Shown here: piece by piece, positions 42,275-54,739 of the stretch
Position numbering within the stretch: position 1 is the stretch's first letter
Layout of the letters: each line of letters opens with the position of its first letter
Assembly: GCF_002099425.1 (NCBI RefSeq)
Contig: NW_018344004.1
Coordinates: 7,103,001-7,167,000 of the forward strand
Source of the DNA: Phascolarctos cinereus
Lineage: Eukaryota > Chordata > Mammalia > Diprotodontia > Phascolarctidae
DNA length: 64,000 nt
Direction of reading: 5' to 3'
Made by a program: the position numbers and the translations under genes
The notes under the pieces: model-generated
Told to the model about the DNA's origin: nothing
The model's database searches: none
Seen by the model: the letters and a program-made list of their open reading frames with translations, nothing else

Positions 42275-45200
42275 ATAAACACACATACATATATAATATG
42301 TATAATTTTGTACATACAATGTGATTTATTAGGATTTAATTGTTTAGAATGTAATGTTAACTTAATTTTAAATTGTAAATATAATTATGTAGATATAACT
42401 TCCTATTTAAAATGCTTAGACAGCTAAAGAAATAGTTGACTAAATTTATTATTATGAATGGAGATTTTGGCAAGATTTTTTTTTATCTTTCTTTTGCTGA
42501 AGATGAAATTTTTGCTGTTCAGGAGTTCAGCTACTAAACAAACCCAATACTATTTAATAAACTACAAAAGTATAAGTTTATATAGATAATATTAATTTGA
42601 TAGCATCACCAAAATAATACTTTTTAAGAAGATCTTCTGGTTGATAGTAATAGTTTATGTTTTTTGTGGACTATAAACATACATTGTGGACAAGCGATAA
42701 AAGCTTCAAAAAAAGGTGATTTCTCTGAGATAGCTCTAAAAACTATAGGGGATTGAATATCTGGATTCCAGCTTGTCATAAAATGCAATATATCTGAAAC
42801 GTTATTTTCATGCTTTCACACAAAAATTTGATTTTCACATAAGAAACTCAATTTGTTCAAGTTTACAACAGACTATAATTTCAGTCCACAAACAACTGAT
42901 TATAACCTATATACTTTCAATTTGCTATTATTTTATTATGGTGGGCTACATATAGTGGTTGCTTACTAATATGTATATTCCTCCCCCTTTCTTTGTTTCA
43001 GTTTGATAGAAAATCTTAGGGAAGATCTCTATTAGATGTGTTTAGTTATAGCATGGAAAAATAAAAAGATTGTCTTTTTCTTTGAGGGACAAAAAATGGA
43101 TTGGAAAATTAAGTTGAGGATGGAAGTGTATTCTCATTCCTCTTCTAATGGCTGCATTTAGAAAGTAATTAAAAACTACATGTGTTCATTAAAATAATAA
43201 AAGAAAAAATACACCATCAATTTATAATTGTCCCAAGGTTTCAGAATTTAAAACTATTTAGATATTTTTATTGGAAAACTGATTTCCCAAATCATTGAGT
43301 TTTATTACATTTTTCCCCCACTCAATTTCAAAGTCCCTTACATTCCTTCTTATTTCCATGTGATTCTTGCATAATCTGAACTTCTTTTTTCAGTGGTAAA
43401 TAGCATTTTTTATAAAATGAACAGAATATATGTTATCTATCTTCATGGGTCTTGATTATTAACACAAAAATACATTTAAAGTTTCTTTAGATTCCAAAAT
43501 CAATGGGATAAGTCTTTTTCAAAAGAGTAAGTTGTTCCTTTAAGTGTTTGGAACCAACTTAAAACTGACAGTCTTCTATAGATCAAAATTGAAAATAAGG
43601 ATTTGCTATATGGGTAGGCTTTTTTTTATAATCCCCTTCCCCTCTAAAGTTTTGATTTCCTAAATAAAAAACCAATTCCTGAAAGTCAGATTATATAGCA
43701 ATTAACTACACAGCTAAAAATGCTTAAAAGTTAACTCTTTTTTGATTGAATAAAACATCCTTCCTTTGTACAATAACTTACTGAGGGCCTAGATTGGTAT
43801 TTCCTGAATTTATGACTTCTACCAGTGGGATACAACTCAACATGAGTGACTTATGCTTTCCCATAAAGCAAATATATAGTACACTAAAAAGTAGGGTATA
43901 ATACAGTATGAGACTTCACATTCTGTTGTCAGATATTCACAGTTGGTTTCAAGTAAGGCTTTGATTTCCCACTGGGAGATTGGCAAAAGCAGAATAAATA
44001 GAGAGCTGAAATTCACTAGGAAATTCTCAGATAGCAATTTGTACATTTCCTTTTCTGACAACAAGATTCAGTATTCCTGAGCTTATAGATTTTCTGCAGA
44101 GCTGATTTTAATATTTTATAAAGTTAATTCACCATTAAAGCATCACTACCTCTTATAAGATGGAAGAGTAGAAGCTGAGGGAGCCAGATTTGCCCAAATC
44201 TAGTTATTAATTCAGAAACATTATTCAACTGAGCTGTCCAGGTTGCTGATACTATAGAACTTTTTGGTTGTGTTACTTTGGAATTCCTAAGTATTTCCTG
44301 TTTCTTATGTGTTCTACTTACATGATCCCTCACTATAAGTGGGGGCTATTGAGCACCCCCTTTTACAAAATCTGCATGTCTTTAGGGTAGTGTAATTTTG
44401 AGGGCTTTTCCTACATTTGACCCATCCTGCCTATAGATAGCAGGAATGAGAAAGACACCCCCCAAGGAAAGGCCCCATACCTGGCAGCACTCCTAACTCA
44501 ATGATCTCAACACAAAAAATGCAAGGTATTTCCTCTTCTCCTTCAGCCCCAGCCAATGAAAGTCCAGTAGAATTCCTGATTTGCTTTATTCCCTGCACAC
44601 ATTCTAGCCCTCTTCAAAACTGAGGACTACCCAGCCCTGAACAAGCTATCCAACTTCTGCCACCTCTAAAATAATCTTCTAAAAATGGCTTAAAATCTAG
44701 TCTTGGGTTTTTCTCTTATACAGATTTGGTCCTAACTCTCCTATCTTGACTTCAGGGAAGCCACAGGTAGTTCAAGATCACTCCTATAGGAAAGGGTGTG
44801 ATGTTAAGTATCTAAAAGATAGGTGAAAAATGCTACCAGACACTTAATTTTAATCTGCATTATTAACATTTTAAACTGTTTCTTCATTCTAGATAATGAA
44901 AAAGAAAAAAAAACAATATTTCAAGCTGTGATTTGTAGTGTTTTACAATTCCTGAGGTATAAATGCTCACCCAGAAAATCAAACTATCTGCTATTTTGAG
45001 CAGGTTAGAGCTGGCTCCAGGACAACCCTGCAAGATCTCTGCCTACCTGGAAAGGAGAAAACAAACAAACAAACAAACAAAAACAGATCTTATTTTCCAA
45101 AATTTCTGAATTTGACTCAGATTGCTCTGGGCTGAGATTCCAGACCTGAAAGATTCCCCAGTTCTCTTCACTCACTCTGAACATTCTCCACCCTGCAAAG

Positions 45201-45735
45201 TTTTCCCAATCTTTCCCCTTTATGAAAAAACAGCTAGAAAACAAGACGTATTAACGCCTGCCCCATCAGACTATCCAGAATACCTGATTGCCTTCTCATC
45301 CCTGACTACATTTCCAGCCAGCCTACAGACTACAACTCAAGCTCTAATTCAGATCATATTTGACACCACTTCCATCACCTTCAACCCAGAAAACTTTCAG
45401 CATGTCATCGTTTGTAAGTTTTTTTGAGACCAATGATACTAAGTACTACCAAATTTAATTAAACAAACAAGGAGAGAAAAATGCAAATCATCAGATTCAG
45501 AAAAAAAATTGTAAATGGAAAAGTAAGGTCACAACAAATATTCAAGAAAAAAAAGGCAAGACTATTATTAAAGCATATGAGCCTATGGAAACTATATGGA
45601 ATTGTATTCTAATAAATCAGAGAACAGAAAGTAAATAGATGATTACATTCAAAAAATGCCAAAATTGGTGAAACAGAAAATGAATAATTTAGAAAGAGCA
45701 GAAAATATGTTTTCAGTGTCCCCTAAATGGGTAAT
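42275..45735. other. Long unassigned stretch
   Basis: 42275-44330 is very AT-rich without recognised features. 44340-44800 is GC-richer. 45050-45085 carries an (AAAC)n run. 45122-45427 is an open frame of 101 codons (see findings). No splice-and-frame pattern convincing enough for a host exon is visible. Confidence 0.4.
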
Positions 45736-45739
45736 TTTC

Positions 45740-47450
45740 TGATTTGGGATGTAATACTCTGTCTAGGAGTGGAGGTGGAAATAACTAGTCCAGAATGATT
45801 CACAATGGAATTCTTTCAAAATCTCAAGAAGGAATGTTCTTTGTGTTGTAGGGATTATTTGTACAAATAAGAGAATAGATATTATCCAGAAAATGTTATG
45901 AGGCAATGTGCTGATTTTTAAGTCATGTAAAGATAATACTGAAAAAGAAAATTATAGAGCAATTTTGCTAAAAGATACAGATGCATTAATCTTACATAAA
46001 ATATTAGCCCTAAAATAAGCAAACCAATGTTGATTATGACCATGAAGTAGTTATACTAGTCATTAAATCTGGCTTAACAGAAAGACTATCAATATAAGCC
46101 ACATAAAGAAAAAAAATTAAAAATTATATAAAAATGCAGTTTGTCCTAAGAAAAATACAAATGGATTAGGTTGTATGTCCACATTTTATGTCTCTCAAGC
46201 TGGCTTGATATGCATCACGTGGGAGTTACAATAGGGAGGAAAAAATATTTTCTCAGACCTGTCTGGGCAACGCAATGAACAGGAATAGAGCCATTAGATT
46301 AGATAAAGGGGGATGTCTCCAAAATAAAGATTACTAAGAAAAATCCTTTTTCACAATAAAAAAGAGTATATTATAAAACATTTATTCAAGATAATAATGT
46401 TAAAACAAGTACAGAGGGAGTCATGCTGATCATTTTAAAAAATTCTTCATTAGATCAAGAAGTCACGTAATATATAGTAGAGAAGGATCAGAAACCTCCC
46501 CATTAAAAAACTTATAAAAAGCAAAATGGATGATTCCTACCACTAATATTTGACATCATATTAGAAATTCTATTACAGTAAAATATTACAGTATTAAAAC
46601 ATTAACATTGGAATTGAAAAGTAAAAAATAATACCATTTTCCAAATGATGAAATGGAGTAGCTAGAAAAGCCAGTGAATACAAAGAATAAAAATTGATGG
46701 AAACAATTAATTAATCAGTTTCAGGATACAAGATTAATCCACAAAAATATTCTATATTCTTATTTGTCAGTAATAAAGTTCAATAAGATATAATAGAATA
46801 AATCTCACTTATCATAACAATAAAATCATCAATATTTGGGGAGTAATCTTCATGGAAATAGCTAAGGACTACAATAAGAACTATATAACATCATAATTTC
46901 TGAAAAAAATAGGGGTTCTAAATAACTGGAGAAACATTCAGTATATTAGGTGGGTTGCAATGATACAGTAAAGATAAGTTACTCCCCAAATTAATTTATA
47001 TATTTTAAGTGATAGTAAACCAAAAAAAATGAAATTAATTGGTAAAAACTGCACAAGAATATTAAAGGTCATAATTAAAAGAAAAAGCTGGTGAAAGCAA
47101 CCTTTAATTCCCAGATTTTAAACTATACTACAAAAAAATTTCTAATGAAAATTATTTGGTACTAACAAATAAATAGAAAGAGAAAGATTGATGGGACAGA
47201 ATGAATATTCCCCGTCATGCAACAAAATGCATAAAAACTATTGAGAAACTAATAGGGAAAAAATGTTGGGGTTTTTTTTTGGCTTTTTAAAGCTAGGCAA
47301 ATAGGGAGATAGTTCCCCACTTAACAAATATGCTTGGGAAAACTGTGTGGCAACTTTCCTGGAAAATAATTCAGACCTTTCTTTTACATGATAAAAATGT
47401 GAAATAAATTCATGGAGTCAGAAACACCCTTGAAAATGAACTGTATTAAA
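45740..47450 (+). mobile_element. Very old L1 LINE ORF2 remnant, sense
   Basis: Broken frames give the L1 order: ENYRAILLKDTDALILHKIL at about 45951-46010, a sequence like the F/YADD region at about 46640, then LINQFQDTRLIHKNILYSYL near 46710-46770, the NNWRNIQYI-like segment near 46920 and PRF-type C-terminal text near 47110. It may contain foreign DNA at about 46190-46480. It is more decayed than the other L1 copies. Confidence 0.65.
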
Positions 47451-47704
47451 GCCTGGAAGAAAATAGAATGAAACATTTACCTAATTTGTGAAATGAGTTT
47501 ATTAAACACATTTTTGAAACCTCTGGTTCTTGCTTAGCTAGCCTATTTCAATAATTACCTTTAAAAAAATAAAGTATCTGATTATTTTGATGATTTCTGC
47601 TTTATAACATATCTTGAGTCTTGGTAAAGCTATTCTCCAGTTCCAATTGTTTTTCATTGTCTTATTGTTTCCTTTAATATTCTGGGACTTTCCTGACATT
47701 AAAT

Positions 47705-47883
47705 CAGGAGTTCTTAACCTGGAGTCTTGAAACTTCTTTAATTTTTTTAAAGATATGCATTTTTTCTTTTTTAATAACAATTTCAGTATAATTCAATTCC
47801 TTTATAATACCATGTGTTTTATGCATTTAATAATATTCTGAGAAGGGGTCCAAAGACTCTACCAGACTGCCCTAAGTATTGAC

Positions 47884-47921
<38 letters not shown>

Positions 47922-47930
47922 TTAAAAACT
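47705..47930. mobile_element. Probable nonautonomous DNA transposon (hAT-like) with (AC)n inside
   Basis: The left end caggagttcttaacctggag and the right end gttaaaaactctg are imperfect inverted repeats. The body (cagtataattcaattccttt, atgcatttaataatattctg, agaaggggtccaaagactct) matches a mammalian miniature transposon I recall by sequence but cannot name securely. Flanking 8-base duplications are unclear. The (AC)n run is at 47884-47917. Confidence 0.5.
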
Positions 47931-47934
47931 CTGA

Positions 47935-48160
47935 TCTAAATTAATTTAACTACTAGGTTGTCTAATTCCATGAAATATTCGCTTGTGGTTCACTTCTTCC
48001 AATAATAAGTCAATTCAGTGGTCAATGAACAATAAACTCTTGCTTAGAATACCACTAGCCAAGTAAATACTTACTGATGGACTAAAAACTGTGTGCTAAT
48101 ACTTAACACCTTCTTGTTAAGGTCAATAGACAGATCTATTAATAGATAAGGGCTATTAAT
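47935..48160. other. Unassigned sequence
   Basis: Short AT-rich gap between the miniature transposon and the L2 copy. Confidence 0.4.
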
Positions 48161-48164
48161 TATT

Positions 48165-49265
48165 CTCTCTCAATTGATCAATCAATAAATATTTATTAAG
48201 TCCTCATATGCCAGGCACATGCTAAGTATTGGGTATACCAAAAAAGCAGAAGACAGTCCCTGACCTCTAGGAGTTTCCAATCTAATGGGAATGACAATAT
48301 GCAAACAAACATATTAAAAAAAAGTTTATACAGGATAAATAAGAAATAATTAACAGAGATGTCACTGGAATTAAGAGGGGTTGGGGAGGTCTTTCTATAC
48401 TTGGGGTTTTAATGGAGACTTAGAAGAATCTAGAGAGATCAAGAGTCAGAATGGAGTAGGTAGAGCATTCCAGCTGGGGGGCAGAGAAAAGTAAAGAGGA
48501 AATCTCCAGGGCTAAGAGATGGCCTGTTTTGTTCCTGAAACAGCCAGGAGAGCAGTGCTACTTGACTGAAGATTATATATTGGGGAATACAGTTTTCAAA
48601 GACTGGCAAGGTAGGAGGATGCTGGATTGTGAAGGATACTAAATACCAAGCAGAGCATTTTTTTTATTTGCTCCTGGTGGGAGTTTACTGAACATAGGTT
48701 GACATGATCAGATCTGCCTTCTAGGAAAATCGCTTCAGTTACTGAATGGAGAATGAAATGGAGTGGGGAGAGATTTGAGGCAGGCAGACCCACCAGCAGG
48801 CTATTGCAGTAATCAAAGCATGAGGTGGTGAGGGTTTGTACCATATTGGTAGCAATGTCAGAGGAAAGAAGGGGACATATTGGAGAGATGATGGCAAAGG
48901 TAAAACTGGCAGACCTCAGCAACAGCTTGTACATGGGGAATGATTCCAGATGTGAATATTGCAGGATGATTCCTAGATAGTGAGGCTGGGAACCAGGAGT
49001 TTGGTGTTACCCTTTACAATAATAGGGAAAGGATCTGTGTGTGGTGGTGGGGGTTAGGTTTAGGAGGAAAGATAATGAGTTCTATTTGGACATATTAAGT
49101 TTAAGCTATATACTGGATATCCAAAATGAGATATTTGAAAAGCAGTTGGAGATGTGAGATTGGACATCAGTAGAAAGTTTGTGGCAGGGAAGGTAGATTT
49201 GAGAATAGTTGGCATGAAATTTTAATTCAATACATGGGAGTTGAAACCAAATATACATTAAGTGC
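48165..49265 (-). mobile_element. L2 LINE 3' third, antisense
   Basis: The 3' UTR on the left (caatcaataaatatttatta, aggagtttccaatctaatgg) is followed by ORF2 coding text up to 49265. Minus-strand frames keep L2 reverse-transcriptase and C-terminal motifs. At 49220-49140, FHANYSQIYLPC stands where YADDSQIYL is expected, so both catalytic aspartates are gone. ISNCFSNISFWISSI follows, and then at 48934-48596 SSDIATNMVQTLTTS and FDYCNSLLVGLPASN. This is an unusually well-kept piece of an ancient family. Confidence 0.8.
48596..48934 (-). pseudogene. L2 ORF2 C-terminal remnant (112 codons open)
   Basis: This is the region downstream of the reverse transcriptase in L2. The recognisable blocks are IVQTL..S..DYCNSLL.GLP, H..VTEAIFL and LVFSILHNPASSYLASL. 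The open length and the readable motifs are notable for such an old family, but neighbouring frames are closed and the catalytic box upstream is lost. Confidence 0.65.
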
Positions 49266-49439
49266 ACATGAAATTCCCATCCTGATTTCCATATTAGATA
49301 ATGTGCATTTTTTGTATATTTACCCAAATTTCACTTTAATTACAAAGTAAAAAACAAATAAAAAACAATAATTTATTTTGAAAAGGAATGGAAAGGGAAA
49401 ATGAGGCTCCTGGAATGAGTTTTGTCTATTATTTTAATG

Positions 49440-49650
49440 GAGTAGATATAGACATAGATACCCCAATACCCAATATACCAAATAGTATATACATATATAC
49501 AAGTGCATGTGCATGCATATGTATGTACATATGCACATATACATAACATGTACACATAGCACATATGCATATATGTACATTTACCTACATGCATGCTATA
49601 TGCATAGCATATATGTGTACATATACATAGCACAAACATATACATACATA
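49440..49650. repeat. TA/CA/TG alternating low-complexity DNA
   Basis: Long alternating purine-pyrimidine stretch of atgcat, acatat and catgca steps with no fixed unit. The Tyr/Cys-rich frames on both strands come from it. Confidence 0.85.
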
Positions 49651-50085
49651 CACAGAGAACTCCACCCCCATCCCCCTTCCCTAAAGTCCTTTATAAGGAC
49701 ATTACTGATAATGAGATTGCATTGAATCTTCTTACCCTAGTCAAACCCTGACCCAAGCTGAACTGATTTAATCAAAGGTCTACTCAGGATTGGGTGGAGA
49801 CTGATTCCTCTGCCTAGATAGTCAAATACTGGGAGTGGTCTGGTATGGTTAGAGGGTGGTCTGAAAAAACAGGCATGTTTTTATGTACAGAGGTAAATGA
49901 TTATGGGATGATATCAACCCCTGATGAAAAGGTATATAAACTGGGCACCCCAACCTCCAAATTGAGCCCATTCTGGACTGTAATTCCCATTTAATACATG
50001 CTGCCAGCTTGAGAGAAATTAAAACATGGACACACAATCTAATTTGTTGGGCTCTTACTTAGAACAAACTCTGTGAAAGGTTGAC
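49650..50085 (+). mobile_element. LTR-like fossil, sense
   Basis: It contains a TATA box (ggtatataaact at 49931-49942) and aligns along its length with 54300-54735 (shared gataatgagattgc-type start, tagatagtc block, TATA box, and tgctgccagcttgag-type end). Length is about 430 bases. It may be a solo LTR or the 5' LTR of the fossil that ends at 54735. It is broken and old. Confidence 0.55.
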
Positions 50086-50282
50086 AATACATAATACACA
50101 TATGCATATATGTGTATATATATACCAAATAAATGAAAAGAAAGAATAAAAAGCACCATTTGTCTCTGTAGAAGATAAGAGAACTCAATATCCCTTTAAA
50201 ATGTAGAATAGTGTTATATAGCAGCTAGATTGAAATTCTAAATATCATCCTGTCTGTCATAATTGATATTGATTGTGATATT

Positions 50283-50325
50283 TTCATTCAGTCAGTCAAC
50301 AAGCATTTAAATGCCTATGTGTGGT
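50283..50325 (-). mobile_element. Short L2 3'-end scrap, antisense
   Basis: cattcagtcagtcaacaagc and atttaaatgcctatgtgtgg resemble the start of the antisense L2 3' UTR and stop abruptly at the next element. Confidence 0.4.
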
Positions 50326-50905
50326 ACAGTGACTCTAAATCAATTAAACTCAGAGACTTCTCAAGGTGGAAGCAAAAGTTACTTTTTATTACAATCTTAC
50401 AAGAAGAGGCATCTGCTCCCCTAATACACTTCCAGGAGGAGAGAGGTGAGGCACAGAAAGCAAAATGAGATTATATACCCTAATGCTAACAAACCTCCAC
50501 CCACCACTATCCCTTATTCCCATTGATCGGGAGGCAGACTTACATTCTTAGTGAGAAAAGGCTTCCTATCCCATTAGCTAGGAGGCAGGCTTACATTTTA
50601 GGTGCAAAAATTCAAAGACAAAGAACAAGGAAACAGGGCATAACCAATCCAAACATACATGTCCTTATTTAGTAAACCTAATGCTGATGTGATAGTGGTG
50701 TGGCAATCAAGAGGGGGGTTTAGGTAATTTCCAGGAAACCAAAACTTACTGCAATTTCCCCTCCCTAACCCCCTTTTCCTTATCCCGGAGATAAGAAAAG
50801 GTGGGAAGTTTTTCAAAAGTCAAGCAGTTCAGGTTGGGGGCAGGGCTATTCTTTCTGCTAAGCAAAAAAACAACTTACTGAGTAGATGTTTTTAGGGCCT
50901 GGTAA
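50326..50905 (-). mobile_element. LTR-like fossil, possibly antisense
   Basis: It begins tgtggtacagtgactctaa. The sequence is more GC-rich than the flanks and contains ccctccctaaccccctttt and an internal near-repeat at 50525-50600 (aggaggcaggcttacattt-like units). The shape suggests an LTR, but I have no partner copy. Old and broken. Confidence 0.3.
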
Positions 50906-53900
50906 ACTTTGTTACTGTGATAAGGCTAATTTAATTGAATATTTTTTTTTGCTTAGAAAAACTGAATCTCCTCCCCATTGCAAGCACTTTCTGATGAGAG
51001 AGAAATGATACTTAGGAATTTGTGGTGATTAGGAATTTATTTTAGCTTTCTGGTAGTTTTGGGATTTATTTTTGTTACTTAAAGACATTTTACACCAACT
51101 TAGTTTTCACATTCCAATTTTAAAGATTTATTTTTTACTTTAAGGTTGAATAAGACGGAGATATCTGTCATTTTAGATGTTTCTAACTAATTTACTTCAT
51201 AAAGTTTAGTGATTATTCTTTTTAGCATCAGGATAAATTTTAAGCTGTTTTTAAGAAAGAGAAATACTTTTAGGAAGGAATGCTTAAGCAAAAAACATAT
51301 TTTGTCCAAAAAATTGTGTGTATGTTTAAGTAAAAGTTCTTTTGCGTGATTTTTAGAAAGCCTACTAATTTTTTTATTTATAAGCTAAATTATTGCAATA
51401 ATAATAATTTGATTGTATTTATAATTGTATCCAGACCTACTATGATTAATGAGATTATTGTTTGAAGATATAGGTTTTGTTGGATGCTGAATTTTTTTTT
51501 TTGAGTTTCATTCTTAGGTTTATTGTGTCCTTGGAACATCCTTAAATGCGTAATTTAAGAGAAACATCAGCAGTGAGCAACTAAATGGAAGCAATGTCTG
51601 AGGCTAGTGAATATCTGTCCCTGGGAGTAAGGTAGGGAGGTTACCTTGGGAAAGACTGGGCATTCCCATACAAGAAATCCATCCACCTGGCATCATATGC
51701 TAAGTTACCTATAGTAGACCTTGAGGACCAGTTTTGATGTTGTTATAACCATGTTCATGCTTATAGCTTTCATCACAAAATGTCTATTATCAGGACAAAG
51801 TTGAAGCTTGCCATTTCAATACTGGATCTATTAGTTATTAGATTAATACCGAAACATTTAATTAATGTAATAAACTGCAAGTGGGAAAGGTGTTGCTGTT
51901 TTGATCTGAAATTGTATTCATTCTGTAGCCTAAGCAAGAGTTAAATTAGTGCTTGAACTTGTCATATGTATAAGATTCAATTCCTGCCCTCTCCCATTCT
52001 CTCAGAATGATATGAGTATAATTAGACGAATGTAAATAAGGTTGTGCATCAAAGAAGTAAATCCATTAAGTTGTGAAGTTAAAGTCAGAAACTTCTTTTC
52101 TTTATGTTTTAAAGAACAGAATTTCAGACACTAACGTTAATGGAGAATAATAATTTATGAGCTATCCTGTGTCACCCTAATGGGAAATCTTATTTTACTT
52201 ATATTTGCTATTTAATGCAGGATTAGAAAATGTATAGAACTTTATGCAAACTACTTAAGAGTCACCTTAAAGATGTTCCCATCGCGTAAAGGGATTCTTA
52301 GAGCACTAGTCTGTGTTTATGTCCATTAGCACATGGTTACAAACTGAACACGTTTTACTATGTACTACTCTACTACATGCTATTGCATGAAACATTGTCT
52401 GATCTGTTGTCTGTATACAAATTGGGATTATTATATTTACTCATCACATCACAGTCTTTTGTTGTTTGTTATTAAATATCTTTAAGCAAAATCATTTGTG
52501 GTATGTTGAATTTAGAAAAGGGGTAAACAACAACTACTTAACATAAGTACTAGTTATATCAAGATATGACTTTTCTGTGATAAATCTCTTGCTATTATCA
52601 ATCTGAGATTAGTCAATACTTGTTACCTAGGATATGTGCTCCTTGAGAGTTGAATCCAACCTGATGTTCTGATTATTAGAATTTTCTATTTAAACCCTTA
52701 TCGGACTGTTAACTGATATTATTTTTAGTTTGACTCCAGGTATGATCATCAAGGAATGCTACTGAGCCAATAATTCATAATGCCAGCTACCCTTGGGGTT
52801 TTACATGCATGAAGTGCAGGTAGAGTTTGCATGTGAAAAAGTTGGGAGAACAACTTTTAGCATAGGTTGAGGTAGGATTATCCTGACTCATTTTTCCCAA
52901 TAGGACATTTCTCCTCAAAAATATCCCACCTGGCTGACTTTGAGCCTGGATCAATGCAATTGGCCATTTTTATAACTTTTGCCCTGGAATTGACACCAAA
53001 ATAAGGGAACATTTTCCCTTATGTCTCTATTTTTCATTTATGACAAATTTCTACAATCATTATGAACACACTATCAAATCTTTACCTTATAGACTAATAT
53101 TAGAGTAAATATGAGTTACTTCTATAAGATGTAGGTATAAGAATTGACCTCCTTGGTCTATAATTTTAATCCTTTCTACATTCCAAACAACTAACTAATT
53201 AAGCATTTAGGCTTTATATGTGTTGCTACCCATGTATTCCTGTATAAGTTAAGGTCTTTTATTTTCTCATAATGACATAGGGATAATTGGGCAAATGATG
53301 TAAAGACCTGTGAAATGAGGGTATGAGTCTATTATTAAGTGAATATCATAACTATCTCATTTCTGTGTTAAGAAAACGAATGTCAGCACAATTAGTTATC
53401 TTAGAAGAAAAATGGCTTGTAAATGTCTTCAAAAGACATCCACTTTTGGTAGGGGTTATTCATTTGAACATGTCTAGAAGTGGAAAATGTTTTTATTATA
53501 CATAACTTGCTTAATATGCACTTTTTTAAAATTGATTACTCAATGTATTTATGCATCCCATCCCAGAACCAAACCTTTTGTTAAAACTAATATGGAATTC
53601 ATTTTTATGAGTTCATCTTCTTATAAAAAGTATTCCGTTATTAATTCTTTAGCAGAATCTCATCCTCCTAATGGGGGAATGAAAAATACCAAGTGTAAAA
53701 ATGGGGCTCTAATTTTCTGTTTTCTATCCGAGTTTTCTATAAAAATCATCATAATTGACCAATCTGAAATTATAAAATTCCTGGTCTAAAAGGTTCCAAA
53801 TTTAATTTTCTAATAATAAATAAAGTTTAAGCTAACTTTCATCATCTTATCTGGTTACTATCAAAGTAAATTTAAATTTGGGTTAAGATAATTTTTGTAG

Positions 53901-54299
53901 GGAATTTTTAGCATAAAATTGAGCTGGAGAAGAATTGCTCTGAGACTGCACCTGAATCACAGCACTGCATCAGGCTTAGGAATAGACAGACAGAGATACA
54001 TGTATTCATTTTATTCTGCTGTTTCCTTTTTTCCCCCTTTGTGTCTTTTATCTGTAAGGTCTGTTTCTAAAAGGAAATTGCCCTCTTTGATTTTGTGAAA
54101 AGGTTATCATAGGGGATTGCCCCTTTTGACTTTGTCAAGCACCACATCCATCTTTCCCTTTTTTCCCTCGCATTGTTTCCCCTCATAAATGTCATAATTA
54201 GAAACCCTGATGAAGTGTTTGTCATATCAGTTAGTGATTCACCTCTCAATAGAAATCAAATGTAGGAATGGAGAAATGATTATTAATAATTAATATCTT
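50906..54299 (+). mobile_element. AT-rich internal sequence of an old LTR-type fossil, probable
   Basis: No long open frames remain. The part at 52800-53070 resembles 36650-36960 in the other LTR-type fossil (shared catctggctg..tgagcctgg and gcaaatttctataatca-type blocks), so both probably come from the same superfamily. The stretch is bounded on the right by the LTR-like copy at 54300. It is heavily degraded, and the family and true limits are not established. Confidence 0.35.
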
Positions 54300-54735
54300 G
54301 GGGAGATTCAAAAGTCTCCCCTTTTTTCCTAAATTCCTCATTTTAAAGAGTTCCATTTTGTTGAAGTACACTACTGATAATGACATTGCGTTAACTCTCC
54401 CCATCTTTGTGAGACCCCACCCAAACTTAGAAGGAATTTAATCTAAGGTGGGGAAGCCCATTGTGTTCTACTCAAGCTTGGGGGGTCACAGATCCTTCTG
54501 TCCAGATAGCCCAAGACTATGGGTACTTTGAGTAAAGATAATTTCCCTAAGGGCCACATGATGTCACTAGCAGCAACTGATTTCTTTGAAGGGTATATAA
54601 ACTGTGAGCCTGCCCCATGATTATCTTTGGCCTAAAAGAGATGGCCATATGACCATCCTTTTATTAAAAACCTGCTGGCCTTATTAATAAAATGATTAAA
54701 TTACTCAGAAACTATGCTCTTGAAATTTTTGAATC
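54300..54735 (+). mobile_element. LTR-like fossil, sense (partner of 49650-50085)
   Basis: It has a TATA box at 54592-54602 and an AATAAA-type signal (ttaataaaatg, about 54684). It aligns with 49650-50085 over its length, with considerable divergence. It is directly followed by an antisense RTE copy. Confidence 0.55.
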
Positions 54736-54739
54736 ATCA

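Noticed and set aside
49931-49942. TATA box as a host promoter
   Set aside because: The same box recurs at the same place in the partner LTR-like copy at 54592, so it belongs to the mobile element.
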